Assembly (NCBI RefSeq): GCF_003253735.1
Contig: NZ_QKYW01000006.1
Location: 1-64,000 of the forward strand
DNA from: Pseudomonas sp. URMO17WK12:I2
Lineage (GTDB): Bacteria > Pseudomonadota > Gammaproteobacteria > Pseudomonadales > Pseudomonadaceae
Direction: 5' to 3'
Length of the DNA stretch: 64,000 nt
In this document: positions 19,800 to 29,060 of the stretch, in pieces
Position numbering within the stretch: the stretch's first letter is position 1
How the letters are laid out: every line of letters starts with the position of its first letter
Translations under genes and position numbers: made by a program
The notes under the pieces: generated by a model
What the model was told of the DNA's origin: nothing
Databases searched by the model: none
What the model saw: only the letters and a program-made list of their open reading frames with translations

Positions 19800-20699
19800 T
19801 CAAACTATCTCCGCCGCCACCGCTGTACGGATCGCTTCAAGCAGCATCATGCAGGCCGGGTTGTCGTTGTTGCTGCGCCAGGTCAGGTGCAGCTCGCTCT
19901 GAATCCCTTCGCCCAGATCGATCTCGCGAAAGGTCACCTCCTTGAACACCACGTTGGTGGCGCAGCGCGGCACCAGGGCCAGGCCCATGCCGGCGTTGAC
20001 GAGGGCCAGGATGGTCAGCGAGGAACCCAGCCATTGCACGTATTCGGGCGCCACGCCGGCCGAGCGGAACATGCCGGTCAGCAGTTCGTTGAACGGTGGG
20101 TAGGCGGCATGGGAGTACATCAGAAAGGGCGCGCCATCCAGGCTCCTGACGCCAATCTGCTCAACCTTGGCCAGCGGGTGCCCGCTGGGAATGGCCAGCA
20201 CGAACGGCTCGCGCACCAGGCACTCGTTTTCGTAACCGGCCTGCAGCAACGGCTGGCGCACGATGCCCAGGTCGATCCGCCGGGTACGTAACGCCTCGTG
20301 CTGCTGATGAGTGTTCATCTCGCTCAGGGAAATCTTCACCTGGGGCTGATTGAGCCGGGCCTCGGCGATCACCCTGGGCAGGAATTCGTACACCGCACTG
20401 CCCACGAAACTGATGCTCACCGAACCGATATCGCCTGCCGCGAAGCGTCGTGCCGAGGCGGCTGCCTGGTGGGCGCGCTCCAGCAGGTGCTGGGCTTCGA
20501 TGAAAAAGGCTCGGCCTGCAGCAGTCAGCGCAACGCTGCGAGTGCTGCGCGTGAACAGCTCCACACCAAGGCTGTGTTCGAGCAACTGGATCTGCCGGCT
20601 CAGCGGTGGCTGGGTCATGTTCAGCCGTTCGGCGGCGCGTCGAAAGTTGAGTTCGGTGGCGACGGTGGTGAAGCAGCGCAGCTGGGCGAGCTCGAACAT
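19800..20699 (-). CDS. LysR-family regulator of the acid-sugar genes
   Basis: The 299-residue regulator begins MFELAQLRCFTTVATELNFR, with the helix-turn-helix running through RAAERLNMTQPPLSRQIQLL. The effector domain includes SVSISFVGSAVYEFLPRVI. It is divergent from the ACS-family transporter and glucarate dehydratase-like genes, and the shared 107-bp gap holds a nested palindrome. It probably activates them in response to an acid-sugar inducer. ATG 20699 gives the standard LysR N-terminus. Confidence 0.9.
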   Translation of the reverse strand: MFELAQLRCFTTVATELNFRRAAERLNMTQPPLSRQIQLLEHSLGVELFTRSTRSVALTAAGRAFFIEAQHLLERAHQAAASARRFAAGDIGSVSISFVGSAVYEFLPRVIAEARLNQPQVKISLSEMNTHQQHEALRTRRIDLGIVRQPLLQAGYENECLVREPFVLAIPSGHPLAKVEQIGVRSLDGAPFLMYSHAAYPPFNELLTGMFRSAGVAPEYVQWLGSSLTILALVNAGMGLALVPRCATNVVFKEVTFREIDLGEGIQSELHLTWRSNNDNPACMMLLEAIRTAVAAEIV

Positions 20700-20702
20700 T
20701 GA

Positions 20703-20741
20703 TCTAATCCAGGTATCAATCGAATACCAATCTAGATTAGA
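20703..20741. promoter_or_regulatory. Nested palindromic LysR operator
   Basis: The outer arms are TCTAATC (20703-20709) and GATTAGA (20735-20741); the inner arms are GGTAT (20712-20716) and ATACC (20724-20728). All pairs are perfect inverses. The site begins three bases upstream of the LysR start and lies ahead of the divergent transporter gene, as expected for autoregulation plus activation. Confidence 0.65.
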
Positions 20742-20806
20742 CGGGATCAATGCCCGCGTACATGATCGGCGTATCCCATAAAAACAATCATCGGGAGTCG
20801 CCCCAA

Positions 20807-22162
20807 GTGAATAACGTCCAGAGTTCCGCCGACCCGCAGGTTGTCGCCCGCGCGGTTTCGAAAGTGAAACGCCACGTGCTGCCGCTGTTCGTGGTCATGT
20901 TCATCGTCAACTACATCGACCGGGTGAATATCGGATTCGTCCGCAGTCACCTGGAAACCGATCTGGGTATTGGCGCCGCCGCTTATGGCCTGGGTGCCGG
21001 CCTGTTCTTCATCGGCTACGCGATGTTCGAAGTACCCTCGAACATGCTGCTGCAGCGCTACGGCGCCAAGGTGTGGCTGACCCGCATCATGTTCACCTGG
21101 GGCATCGTCGCCACCGCGATGGCCTTCGTGCCCAATGAAACCTGGTTCTACATCCTGCGCTTTTTGCTCGGCGTCGCCGAGGCCGGGTTCTTCCCGGGCG
21201 TGGTGTATTACTTCACCAAGTGGCTGCCGGCCGGTGAGCGCGGCAAGGCCATGGCCATCTTCCTCAGTGGCTCGGCCATTGCGTCGATCATCTCGGGGCC
21301 GCTGTCGGGCGCCTTGCTGCAGATCGACGGCCTGGGCATGAAGGGCTGGCAGTGGATGTTCTTCATCGAGGGCATGTTCTCGGTAGTGCTCTGCGCTTTC
21401 GTGTGGTTCTGGCTGGATTCGCTGCCCAAGGACGCCAAATGGCTGACCCGCGAGGAAAGCCAGGCGCTGACCGACTGCATCGATGAAGAGCAGCGTCAGC
21501 GCCAGCTGGCAGCGGGGGAGACCGGTACGGTCAAGCACTCGGTGTTCAAGCTCTTGCGTGACCCGCAGATCATGCTGTTCTGCTTCCTGTACTTCTCGAT
21601 CTCGCTGACCATTTACGGCTGCACCTTCTGGCTGCCAAGCATCATTCGCAAGATGGGCGAAATGGGGGATTTCGAGGTCGGCCTGTTCAACTCGGTCCCA
21701 TGGATCATCTCGGTGGCGGCAATGTATGCCTTCGCCGCCCTGGCAGCGCGCTACAAGTGGCAGCAGGCATGGGCCTCGGCAGCGTTCGTGATCGCCGCAT
21801 TCGGGCTGTTCATGTCCACCACTGGCGGGCCGATCTTCTCGTTCATCGCCATCTGCTTCGCGGCCATCGGCTTCAAGGCAGCGTCTTCGCTGTTCTGGCC
21901 GATTCCCCAGGCGTATCTGGATGCGCGCATCGCGGCGGCGGTGATCGCCCTGATCAACTCGGTGGGCAGTCTGGGCGGCTTCGTGGCCCCGGCCACCTTC
22001 GGTTACCTGGAAGAGCACACCGGCTCCATCGAAGGCGGCCTGATCGGCCTGGCCGCGGTCTCGCTGGTCGCCGGCATCCTGGTGTTCATGACCAAGACCA
22101 GTAAAGGCGCCAAGGGTAGTGGCAATGGCGTGAGCCCCAAGCCGGCCGTATCTCCAGCCTGA
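20807..22162 (+). CDS. MFS transporter, anion:cation symporter family (acid sugars)
   Basis: The 451-residue protein is a 12-TM carrier resembling glucarate/galactonate symporters: VVMFIVNYIDRVNIGFV in TM1, then YAMFEVPSNMLLQRYG and RFLLGVAEAGFFPGVVYYFTKWLP. GTG 20807 is preferred because GGAG lies 9 bases upstream and the more distal ATGs at 20750 and 20762 have no ribosome site. The next gene encodes a glucarate dehydratase-like enzyme, so uptake of an aldarate is the likely role. Confidence 0.85.
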   Translation: MNNVQSSADPQVVARAVSKVKRHVLPLFVVMFIVNYIDRVNIGFVRSHLETDLGIGAAAYGLGAGLFFIGYAMFEVPSNMLLQRYGAKVWLTRIMFTWGIVATAMAFVPNETWFYILRFLLGVAEAGFFPGVVYYFTKWLPAGERGKAMAIFLSGSAIASIISGPLSGALLQIDGLGMKGWQWMFFIEGMFSVVLCAFVWFWLDSLPKDAKWLTREESQALTDCIDEEQRQRQLAAGETGTVKHSVFKLLRDPQIMLFCFLYFSISLTIYGCTFWLPSIIRKMGEMGDFEVGLFNSVPWIISVAAMYAFAALAARYKWQQAWASAAFVIAAFGLFMSTTGGPIFSFIAICFAAIGFKAASSLFWPIPQAYLDARIAAAVIALINSVGSLGGFVAPATFGYLEEHTGSIEGGLIGLAAVSLVAGILVFMTKTSKGAKGSGNGVSPKPAVSPA

Positions 22163-22218
22163 AACGCACAGGCGCTGGTCCGGCCAGCGCCGCAACTCTG
22201 TCAGCACAAGGAATTTGA

Positions 22219-23496
22219 ATGATGAGGATCAAACACGTACGCGTAACGCCGATTGCGTTCCGTGACGCCCCCTTGCTCAACGCCAGTGGCATCCACGAGC
22301 CCTACGCCCTGCGTTCGATCATCGAAGTGGAAAGCGACAACGGCTACATCGGCCTCGGCGAGAGCTACGGCGATGCACCGGTGCTCAGCGTGCTGCAGGC
22401 CATGCAGGCGTCACTCGTTGGCCTGGACCCGTTCGACCTCAACGGCCTGCGTGCCCGCGTGGTGAACACCGTCGCTGCGCTGAAACCCGGCACCGCTGGC
22501 GCCGAGCTGGCGCCGGGCTCGCACCCCAGCAAGCAGGTGGCCAATGCCTACTCGGCGTTCGAGGTGGCCTTTCTCGATTTGCAAGCGCGCTCGCTGGGCA
22601 TGCCGCTGGTCGACCTGCTCGGCGGTGCGGTGCGCGATGAAGTGCCGTTCAGCGCCTACCTGTTCCTCAAGTACGCCGAGCATGTGGGTTCGCCCTACAA
22701 GCCGGATCGCTGGGGGGAGGGCATCAGCCCCGAGCAGATCGTCGCCCAGGCGCGCACCATGATCGAGGAAAACGGCTTCAAGAGCATCAAGCTCAAGGCC
22801 GGCACCCTGCTCGGCCCGGAACATGAAGTAGCCTGCATCAAGGCGCTGCGTCAGGCGTTCCCGGGCACGCCGCTGCGTATCGACCCGAACGGCAACTGGT
22901 CGGTGGAAACCTCGCTGCGCATGGCCGAGCGGATGGGCGATGACCTGCAATATTACGAAGACCCGTGCCCGGGGCTGGAAGGCATGGCCGAGGTGCACAA
23001 GCGCACCGGTATCCCGTTGGCGACCAATATGGTGGTTACCGATTTCGACGAGTTCCGCCGCAGTGTGGCGCTGAACAGCGTGCAGATCGTGCTGGCCGAC
23101 CACCATTACTGGGGCGGCCTGCGTGACACGCAGATCCTGGCGCGCATGTGCGATACCTTCGGCCTGGGCGTGTCCATGCACTCCAACTCGCACCTGGGCA
23201 TCAGCCTGATGGCCATGACCCATGTGGCGGCCGCGGTGCCGAACCTGTCCTACGCCTGTGATACCCACTACCCGTGGCAGGAGCCGGACGAGGAAGTGAT
23301 CAGGGGCGGCAAGCTGCCTATCGTCGATGGCTGCGTGAAGGTCACCCGCACCCCTGGCCTGGGCGTCGAGCTGGATTACGAGCAACTCGCCAAGCTCAAT
23401 GACCAGTACCTGACCTGTGGCATCCGCTCGCGCAACGACGTGACCCAGATGCAGAAGTACGACCCGAGCTGGAAAGCGCTCAAACCGCGCTTCTGA
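22219..23496 (+). CDS. Glucarate dehydratase-like enzyme (enolase superfamily)
   Basis: This 425-residue member of the mandelate racemase/enolase superfamily probably dehydrates an aldarate such as D-glucarate. Visible motifs are FKSIKLKAG (KxK base), LRIDPNGNW and YYEDPCPG (metal ligands), and LGVSMHSNSHLG (catalytic His). AAGGAA precedes ATG 22219. It follows the ACS transporter by 56 bp. Enzymes for the dehydration product (kdgD or garL type) are not in the window. The exact substrate is inferred from family resemblance. Confidence 0.82.
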   Translation: MMRIKHVRVTPIAFRDAPLLNASGIHEPYALRSIIEVESDNGYIGLGESYGDAPVLSVLQAMQASLVGLDPFDLNGLRARVVNTVAALKPGTAGAELAPGSHPSKQVANAYSAFEVAFLDLQARSLGMPLVDLLGGAVRDEVPFSAYLFLKYAEHVGSPYKPDRWGEGISPEQIVAQARTMIEENGFKSIKLKAGTLLGPEHEVACIKALRQAFPGTPLRIDPNGNWSVETSLRMAERMGDDLQYYEDPCPGLEGMAEVHKRTGIPLATNMVVTDFDEFRRSVALNSVQIVLADHHYWGGLRDTQILARMCDTFGLGVSMHSNSHLGISLMAMTHVAAAVPNLSYACDTHYPWQEPDEEVIRGGKLPIVDGCVKVTRTPGLGVELDYEQLAKLNDQYLTCGIRSRNDVTQMQKYDPSWKALKPRF

Positions 23497-23542
23497 GCCA
23501 GCACCTGCCGAGGCGACCGCCCATGGCCGCCTCGATCCTGGC

Positions 23543-24100
23543 TTACACCCGGCTCAACAATTCCAGCGCCGCGCGGCTTTCTATTACCTGCGCGTATTCG
23601 TCGTGCAGGTTGGCCAGGGCCATGGCATGCACCTCGTCGGCACTGCGCAGCACGCCGTTGTAGTCGGTCTTGGCGAAGGTATAGCAGCCATCGGCCACCA
23701 CGTGGGTGCTGAAGCCCAGGTTACCCGCCGTGCGTGCGGTCGCTTCCACTGAATTGTTGGTGCTGACACCGACGATCACCAGCGACTGGATATCCCGCAC
23801 GCGCAGCCAGCGCTCCAATCCTGAGTTGATGAACGCATCCGGCACGTTCTTCTCGACAACATGCTCACTTGGCAGAGGCAGCAGCGCGGGCTGAAATTCC
23901 GCGCAGGCCTGGCCTGGTGCGAACAACGAGTCTGTTGAGCGGGATATATGGCGTACATGTACCACCGTCGCACCGGCCAGCCGCCATGCCTGCAGGAGTT
24001 CGCCAATGCGCGCCGGGGCCTTGGGATTGTTGCGCTCTCCAGCTGCTGGCTCGAGCATGCCGCGCTGCATGTCGATGATGATCAGGGCGGGTTGGATCAT
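23543..24100 (-). CDS. Isochorismatase-fold hydrolase lacking the Cys nucleophile
   Basis: The 185-residue protein has the isochorismatase/cysteine hydrolase fold, with Asp10 (LIIIDMQRG) and Lys84 (EKNVPDAF) of the usual Asp-Lys-Cys triad. Where the family has TxxCVxxTAR, this protein reads TNNSVEATAR, so the Cys position is Ser117. Some family members work without Cys, so the reaction may be isochorismatase-like rather than amidase-like. It is convergent with the glucarate gene, and its own start has only a weak ribosome site. Confidence 0.82.
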   Translation of the reverse strand: MIQPALIIIDMQRGMLEPAAGERNNPKAPARIGELLQAWRLAGATVVHVRHISRSTDSLFAPGQACAEFQPALLPLPSEHVVEKNVPDAFINSGLERWLRVRDIQSLVIVGVSTNNSVEATARTAGNLGFSTHVVADGCYTFAKTDYNGVLRSADEVHAMALANLHDEYAQVIESRAALELLSRV

Positions 24101-24288
24101 GGTGATGCCTTATGTCGGGTGGAAGGGCACTTCTGGGGATTTTCTCTATCTATAAGGTTAATCCCCATCTCCCCTCAGTATTGCATCTTGCACGACCAGA
24201 ATCTGGCTACCGTGCAGGATGCATAGTTCAATTATTTTTTCCCAATAAATAGTTCTTTTAAATCAATGCCTTAGTTTTTCTCAATAGC

Positions 24289-24304
24289 TGGCATGCACCC
24301 TGCA
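24289..24304 (+). promoter_or_regulatory. Candidate sigma-54 promoter
   Basis: TGGCATGCACCCTGCA has the -24 GG and -12 GC with 10 bases between them, and differs from TGGCAC-N5-TTGCA at two positions. It is about 40 bp before the start of the 116-aa protein. Confidence 0.4.
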
Positions 24305-24345
24305 ATATCCCTCTCATAAGGAACACCACTCAGAGGGTACGAGCC

Positions 24346-24696
24346 ATGCAATACGCCATCCAGCATCTGATCGAGAATCTCCCGGATCACGTCGTCGATT
24401 TCAAAAAACGCCCGGATGGGATGTTGCTGATGACATTGCGCAAAGACGATGAAGTGGTTTTCGTGAAGGCCATTGATCGTCAGACCGTTTTCTGTGAAAC
24501 CCGCGTTGAAGCGCTGTTGCACGAGATCATGCGCGACAGCAAGCTGGTCAGCGGTGAAATCAACTGGAAGGGGCAGGGTGCCCAGTGGATCGATCGCAGC
24601 CTGCCAACCTTTACCGGTGCGCCAATCAACCCGACTGCCGCCAAGATGATGTGGGCCCGTCGTGGCCGCGATGGCAGCTATCGCGCTACCGCCTGA
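24346..24696 (+). CDS. Conserved hypothetical protein, 116 aa
   Basis: Not recognised. The product is small and soluble-looking with mixed charge: MQYAIQHLIENLPDHVVDFK, then LMTLRKDDEVVFVKAIDRQT and a basic C-terminal region with MMWARRGRDGSYRATA. No signal peptide or membrane segment is seen. Codon use is like that of neighbouring core genes, and a strong terminator follows, so it is probably a genuine monocistronic gene. A sigma-54-like promoter is possible. Confidence 0.7.
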   Translation: MQYAIQHLIENLPDHVVDFKKRPDGMLLMTLRKDDEVVFVKAIDRQTVFCETRVEALLHEIMRDSKLVSGEINWKGQGAQWIDRSLPTFTGAPINPTAAKMMWARRGRDGSYRATA

Positions 24697-24716
24697 CTTC
24701 AGTCGACCGGCTCGGA

Positions 24717-24743
24717 AAAGCCCCGCCTAGGCGGGGCTTTTTC
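24717..24743 (+). terminator. Rho-independent terminator
   Basis: AAAAGCCCCGCC-TA-GGCGGGGCTTTTT forms a perfect stem flanked by A and T tracts, so it could act in both directions. It lies after the 116-aa gene. Confidence 0.9.
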
Positions 24744-25095
24744 ATGCTCGCGTGGCAGGGCTTTGCGCTCGATTGACCTGTGGCACAAGCGAATCTGGCG
24801 GCGTCAGGGTGCGCGAATGATCCTCGCGGCTAGCCGCTGCGGCAGCTCTATGGTCGGGGGGGCAGCATCCTCGCAAGGCATCTGGCTGAGCAGGTGAGGG
24901 AGGCAGTCGAGACGCGCCTTCTCCTTTGTCAGCCGGCTGCAGCTGGTGGGCGGCGCAGCAAAGGATAGTCGCAAGTTGTTACCCGGCAATTACACCCATC
25001 GGCGCCACCGCACGCCCTGCCAGCAAGCGATTGGCGCCGCTCTGACGCCTCCTGACAAGGTCGCAAGAGCCGATGTGCTAGCTATCTGCCAGGCG

Positions 25096-25113
25096 CTGTC
25101 ACAAAAACTTCAT
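25096..25113 (+). promoter_or_regulatory. PhoB box upstream of pstS
   Basis: CTGTCAC-AAAA-ACTTCAT shows the 7-4-7 direct-repeat format of the Pho box (consensus CTGTCAT-N4-CTGTCAT). The first half is nearly perfect, the second matches at 4 of 7. It lies 46 bp before the pstS start, so phosphate-starvation induction through PhoB is likely. Confidence 0.6.
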
Positions 25114-25158
25114 GGAATTGCTGCAAAGTGCGGGCTCCCTCTCACAAGGAGTCTCCCA

Positions 25159-26190
25159 ATGAAAAAGCTAATCAAGTCTGCCGCCATCGCCTTCACGGTT
25201 TCTCTTTGTGCCACTTCGGTGTCTTTTGCTGCAGAAAGCGTGCGACTGACCGGCTCCGGTGCCAGCTTTCCTGCACCGATCTACCTGACTTGGTTCAAGG
25301 ATTTCAGCAAGAACACCCCCGGTGTCACCGTTGACTACCAATCCAAGGGGAGCGGTGCTGGTGTACAGGATTTTCTGAACAAGACCGTCGACTTCGCCGC
25401 CAGTGACTCGGCGATGTCTGACGCAGATATCGCCAAGGTTGCCGAAGGCGTGCAGCTGCTGCCGATGACTGCGGGCGAAATCGTTCTGGCCTACAACCTG
25501 CCAGGCAACCCGAAGGGCGTTAAATTGCCGCGCGACGTGTATTCGAACATCTTCCTGGGCAAGATCACCAAGTGGAACGATCCGCAGATCGTCGCTGCCA
25601 ACCCTGAGCTGAAATTGCCCGACCTGCCGATCACCGTTGTTGTCCGCGCAGACTCCAGCGGCACCACGGCGGTATTCACCAAGCACCTGTCGGCCATCAA
25701 CGCCGATTTCAAGAAAGAGCTGGGCGAGGGCAACACCGTCAACTGGCCTGGCAGCGACAAGTTCATCAAGTCGCCGAAAAACGATGGCGTAACCGCTACC
25801 GTTCGCCAGACCCCGGGCTCCATCGGCTACATCGAGTACGGCTTCGCCAAGCTGGCCAAGGTCGACTTCGCCGTGCTGGAGAACAAGGCCGGTCAGTACG
25901 TCGTGCCGAACGCGGAAAGCGGTGCCGAAGCGCTCGCCGCCGTGAAGATGCCGGAAAACCTGGTGGCCTGGCTGCCGGATCCGGACGGTGCCAAGTCCTA
26001 CCCGATCACCACCTACACCTGGATGATCTTCCGCAAGGACAACGGCAACCCGGCCAAGGCCAAAGCCCTGCGTGACATGGTCGAGTACAGCCTGACCGAA
26101 GGTCAGAAAATCGCTGACTCGATGGGCTACATCCCGCTGCCGCAATCGGTCATCGATCAGGTTCGCAAAGCATCTGCCAACATCCAGTAA
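25159..26190 (+). CDS. pstS: Phosphate ABC transporter substrate-binding protein PstS
   Basis: PstS is the periplasmic phosphate-binding protein of the high-affinity Pst importer. The 343-residue precursor has a signal peptide (MKKLIKSAAIAFTVSLCATS, cleavage near SFA|AES). VRLTGSGASFPAPIYLTWF carries the phosphate-binding loop, with RADSSGTTAVFTKHL as the second anion-binding segment. AAGGA precedes ATG 25159; the frame is open further upstream but the signal peptide fixes the start. It heads pstSCAB behind a Pho box. Confidence 0.96.
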   Translation: MKKLIKSAAIAFTVSLCATSVSFAAESVRLTGSGASFPAPIYLTWFKDFSKNTPGVTVDYQSKGSGAGVQDFLNKTVDFAASDSAMSDADIAKVAEGVQLLPMTAGEIVLAYNLPGNPKGVKLPRDVYSNIFLGKITKWNDPQIVAANPELKLPDLPITVVVRADSSGTTAVFTKHLSAINADFKKELGEGNTVNWPGSDKFIKSPKNDGVTATVRQTPGSIGYIEYGFAKLAKVDFAVLENKAGQYVVPNAESGAEALAAVKMPENLVAWLPDPDGAKSYPITTYTWMIFRKDNGNPAKAKALRDMVEYSLTEGQKIADSMGYIPLPQSVIDQVRKASANIQ

Positions 26191-26262
26191 TGCCCGCACG
26201 AACTCTGCGGCGTGGGTGGTTCACCACGCAGCAGAGCTCTGCATATGCGTCGGAATTAGCCT

Positions 26263-27228
26263 ATGACCAGCCCTTTCGTTGTTCCAGACAATCCTGATTC
26301 TGCTTGTCAGCCGCCTTCTACGAAGGATTTTCTGGTTGACCGCACCTTTCGCGCGCTTTCCCGAGTGGGCGTGATTCTGATTCTGGCCGTGGTCTTCGCC
26401 CTGGTTTTCGAGGTCGGTAGCAAGGCATTGCCAGGCATGCAGGCGTATGGTTTCGATGTGCTGTTGGGCACCGTCTGGGATGTCAATCAGAACAAGTACG
26501 GCATTCTTCCGGCCATTTGGGGCACGCTGTACAGCGCCTTTATCGCTCTGTTGATCGCTGGGTTCTTCGGCATCAGCATGGCCATCTTCCTGACCCAGGA
26601 TTTTCTGCCGGCCAAGCTCGCCGCGGTGTTTCGCACCATCGTCGAGCTGTTGGCGGCCATCCCCAGCGTCGTTTACGGCCTGTGGGGTATCTACGTAGTG
26701 ATCCCGGCCATCCGGCCGCTGACCACCTGGCTGCATAGCGAACTTAGCTGGATCCCTTTTTTCGGCTCTTCGTTGAGCGGCCCAGGGCTACTGCCTGCCG
26801 CGCTGGTGCTGGCGATCATGATTCTGCCAACCATCGCGGCGGTGTCCCAGGATGCGCTTGCGAGCGTACCGATGAAGACCAAGCAGGCCGCCTATGGCAT
26901 GGGCACCACCCACTGGGAGGCGATTCTCAAGGTGATGGTGCCGTCCGCGGCCACCGGCATCTTTGGCTCTCTGGTGCTCGGCCTTGGCCGCGCGCTGGGT
27001 GAAACCATGGCACTGGCCATGTTGGTGGGTAACGCCAACAACATTTCCCTGTCGCTGTTCGCCCCGGCCAACACCCTGGCAGCGCTGCTGGCCCTGAACT
27101 TCCCGGAAGCAGGGCCGCGCGAGGTCGAGGTGCTGATGTACGCCGCACTGGTGCTGATGCTGATCACCCTGATCGTCAACATCATCGGCTCGATGCTGAT
27201 GGTCTACGCCCAGCGGGGCAATAAATGA
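26263..27228 (+). CDS. pstC: Phosphate ABC transporter permease PstC
   Basis: PstC is one of two inner-membrane permeases of the Pst importer. The 321-residue protein has about six transmembrane segments, a binding-protein-dependent permease motif (AAYGMGTTHWEAILKVMVPSA, the EAA loop contacting PstB) and conserved RALGETMA. It follows pstS by 72 bp, and its stop overlaps the pstA start by 4 bases. Confidence 0.96.
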   Translation: MTSPFVVPDNPDSACQPPSTKDFLVDRTFRALSRVGVILILAVVFALVFEVGSKALPGMQAYGFDVLLGTVWDVNQNKYGILPAIWGTLYSAFIALLIAGFFGISMAIFLTQDFLPAKLAAVFRTIVELLAAIPSVVYGLWGIYVVIPAIRPLTTWLHSELSWIPFFGSSLSGPGLLPAALVLAIMILPTIAAVSQDALASVPMKTKQAAYGMGTTHWEAILKVMVPSAATGIFGSLVLGLGRALGETMALAMLVGNANNISLSLFAPANTLAALLALNFPEAGPREVEVLMYAALVLMLITLIVNIIGSMLMVYAQRGNK

Positions 27229-28121
27229 TGACTGACCTGACTGCTCCTACCGCCGAAATGCCGAGCCTGCAGCGCCGCTTCGAGGGCCGCGCGCTGCGCA
27301 GCCTGATGTTGACCAGCGTGGTCTGGATCGTTGCGTTGCTGGCCAGTGTGCCGCTGCTCTCCGTGCTCTACATGTTGATCACCCGCGGCGGCGCGCGCAT
27401 CAGCCTGGAAGTGTTCACCGAACTGCCACCTACTGGTTTCGAGACCGGTGGCGGCTTTGGCAACGCCATGGCAGGCACCTTCGTGATGGTCGGCATCGCT
27501 GCTGCCATCGCCGTGCCGGTCGGCATTCTGGCGGCGATTTTCCTGGCCGAGCTGGGGCCACATAGCCGGCTCGCCAATGTCGCGCGCTTCGCTGCCAAGA
27601 TGCTCACCGGGCTGCCATCGATTCTCGCCGGGGTGTTCGCCTATGCGCTGGTGGTGGTCACCACCGGTACCTACTCGGCACCGGCTGGCGGCGTGGCACT
27701 GGCGGTATTGATGCTGCCCATCGTGGTGCTGACCGCCGAAGAAGCGATGAAAATGGTGCCCAAGGTCATGAAGGACGCCGCCTACGGTATGGGCTGCACC
27801 CGCTCTCAGGTGGTCTGGAAGATCATTCTGCCCACCGGCCTGCCGGCGATCCTGACCGGCGTGATGCTGGCTGTGGCCCGCGCCGCTGGCGAAACCGCCC
27901 CCTTGTTGTTTACCGCGTTGTTCAGCAACTACTGGATCTACCACGACGGCGAACTGGCCGTGATGAATCCCACGGCATCGCTTGCCGTACTCATCTACAA
28001 CTTCTCCGGCATGCCGTTCGACAATCAGCTTGAACTCGCCTGGGCCGCCTCGCTGGTCCTGGTGCTGATCGTGCTCATGGTGAATGTGATCAGCCGTATT
28101 TTCGGCAAGCCCAAGTATTGA
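27225..28121 (+). CDS. pstA: Phosphate ABC transporter permease PstA
   Basis: PstA is the second permease of the importer. The 298-residue protein has about six membrane segments, an EAA-type loop ([20 protein letters not shown]) and the [19 protein letters not shown] segment typical of PstA. Its start overlaps the pstC stop (ATGA), and pstB follows after 19 bp. Confidence 0.96.
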   Translation: MMTDLTAPTAEMPSLQRRFEGRALRSLMLTSVVWIVALLASVPLLSVLYMLITRGGARISLEVFTELPPTGFETGGGFGNAMAGTFVMVGIAAAIAVPVGILAAIFLAELGPHSRLANVARFAAKMLTGLPSILAGVFAYALVVVTTGTYSAPAGGVALAVLMLPIVVLTAEEAMKMVPKVMKDAAYGMGCTRSQVVWKIILPTGLPAILTGVMLAVARAAGETAPLLFTALFSNYWIYHDGELAVMNPTASLAVLIYNFSGMPFDNQLELAWAASLVLVLIVLMVNVISRIFGKPKY

Positions 28122-28140
28122 GAATCGGAGCACTCTGATA

Positions 28141-28959
28141 GTGAACCAGTTATCTGCACAAATAGCCGCCCCGTTCGAGACCCACGCCCCAGTGGTCATG
28201 GACTGCAAGCTGGACAAGATTTTCTACGGCAACTTCCTGGCCGTGCGCGACAGCCATGTGCCGATCGAGAAGAACAAGATCACCGGCTTCATCGGCCCCT
28301 CCGGTTGCGGCAAGAGCACGGTGCTGCGCAGCCTCAACCGCATGAACGACCTGATCAAGGGCTTCCGTTTCGAAGGCCATGTGCACTTCCTCGGCCAGGA
28401 TGTCTACGGCAAGGGCGTCGACCCGGTGGTGGTGCGCCGTTACATCGGCATGGTGTTCCAGCAGCCCAACCCCTTCTCGATGAGCATTTTCGATAACGTC
28501 GCGTTCGGCCTGCGCCTCAATCGCTACAAGGGCGACCTGGGCGACCGCGTGAAGCACGCCCTGCAGGGCGCCGCACTGTGGGATGAGGTCAAGGACAAGC
28601 TCAAGGCCAGTGGCCTGTCGCTGTCCGGTGGCCAGCAGCAACGCCTGTGTATCGCCCGGGCCATTGCGACCGAGCCGGAAGTACTGCTGCTTGACGAACC
28701 CTGCTCGGCACTCGACCCGATCGCCACGCGCCGGGTCGAGGAACTGATGGTCGAGTTGAAGAACGACTACACCATCGCCCTGGTTACCCACAACATGCAG
28801 CAGGCTATCCGGGTGGCCGATACCACGGCGTTCTTCTCGGTGGACATCTCCCAGGGTACCCGTACCGGTTACCTGGTCGAGATGGGCGCGACGGATCAGA
28901 TCTTCGGCAGCCCCCGAGAAAAAATGACCGAGGACTACATCAGCGGCAAGTTCAGCTGA
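28141..28959 (+). CDS. pstB: Phosphate ABC transporter ATPase PstB
   Basis: PstB powers phosphate import. The 272-residue ATPase has Walker [10 protein letters not shown], the Q-loop VFQQPNPF, signature LSGGQQQR, Walker [13 protein letters not shown] and switch His in VTHN. The start is GTG 28141, preceded by GGAG at a long spacing. The usual next gene, phoU, is absent here; the following genes encode a Fic-like protein and a HAD protein. phoU may lie elsewhere in the genome. Confidence 0.96.
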   Translation: MNQLSAQIAAPFETHAPVVMDCKLDKIFYGNFLAVRDSHVPIEKNKITGFIGPSGCGKSTVLRSLNRMNDLIKGFRFEGHVHFLGQDVYGKGVDPVVVRRYIGMVFQQPNPFSMSIFDNVAFGLRLNRYKGDLGDRVKHALQGAALWDEVKDKLKASGLSLSGGQQQRLCIARAIATEPEVLLLDEPCSALDPIATRRVEELMVELKNDYTIALVTHNMQQAIRVADTTAFFSVDISQGTRTGYLVEMGATDQIFGSPREKMTEDYISGKFS

Positions 28960-29008
28960 TCGCCGTCAGTCGCTGCAGGCCGAGTGCCGTTTTGAGCTGG
29001 GACGCTCC

Positions 29009-29030
29009 AACGGCTATTCGGCCGTTTTAC
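29009..29030 (+). terminator. Weak terminator/attenuator after pstB
   Basis: AACGGC-TATTCG-GCCGTT is followed by TTACC, a short stem with few T residues. It may partly end the pst transcript before the Fic-like gene. Confidence 0.4.
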
Positions 29031-29060
29031 CGTTGCAAAATTTTTCTTTCAGGAGTGCCA

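Larger units (their letters stand above)
24697..25158. other. 462-bp gap before pstS
   Basis: It holds the terminator at 24717-24743 and the Pho box at 25096-25113. Nothing else is supported in the rest; a short minus-strand open frame at 24804-24989 has no ribosome site or family features. Confidence 0.6.

Noticed and set aside
20747..22207. 486-codon minus-strand open frame over the ACS transporter
   Set aside because: Antisense shadow rich in His, Glu and Gln; the plus-strand frame encodes a 12-TM carrier.
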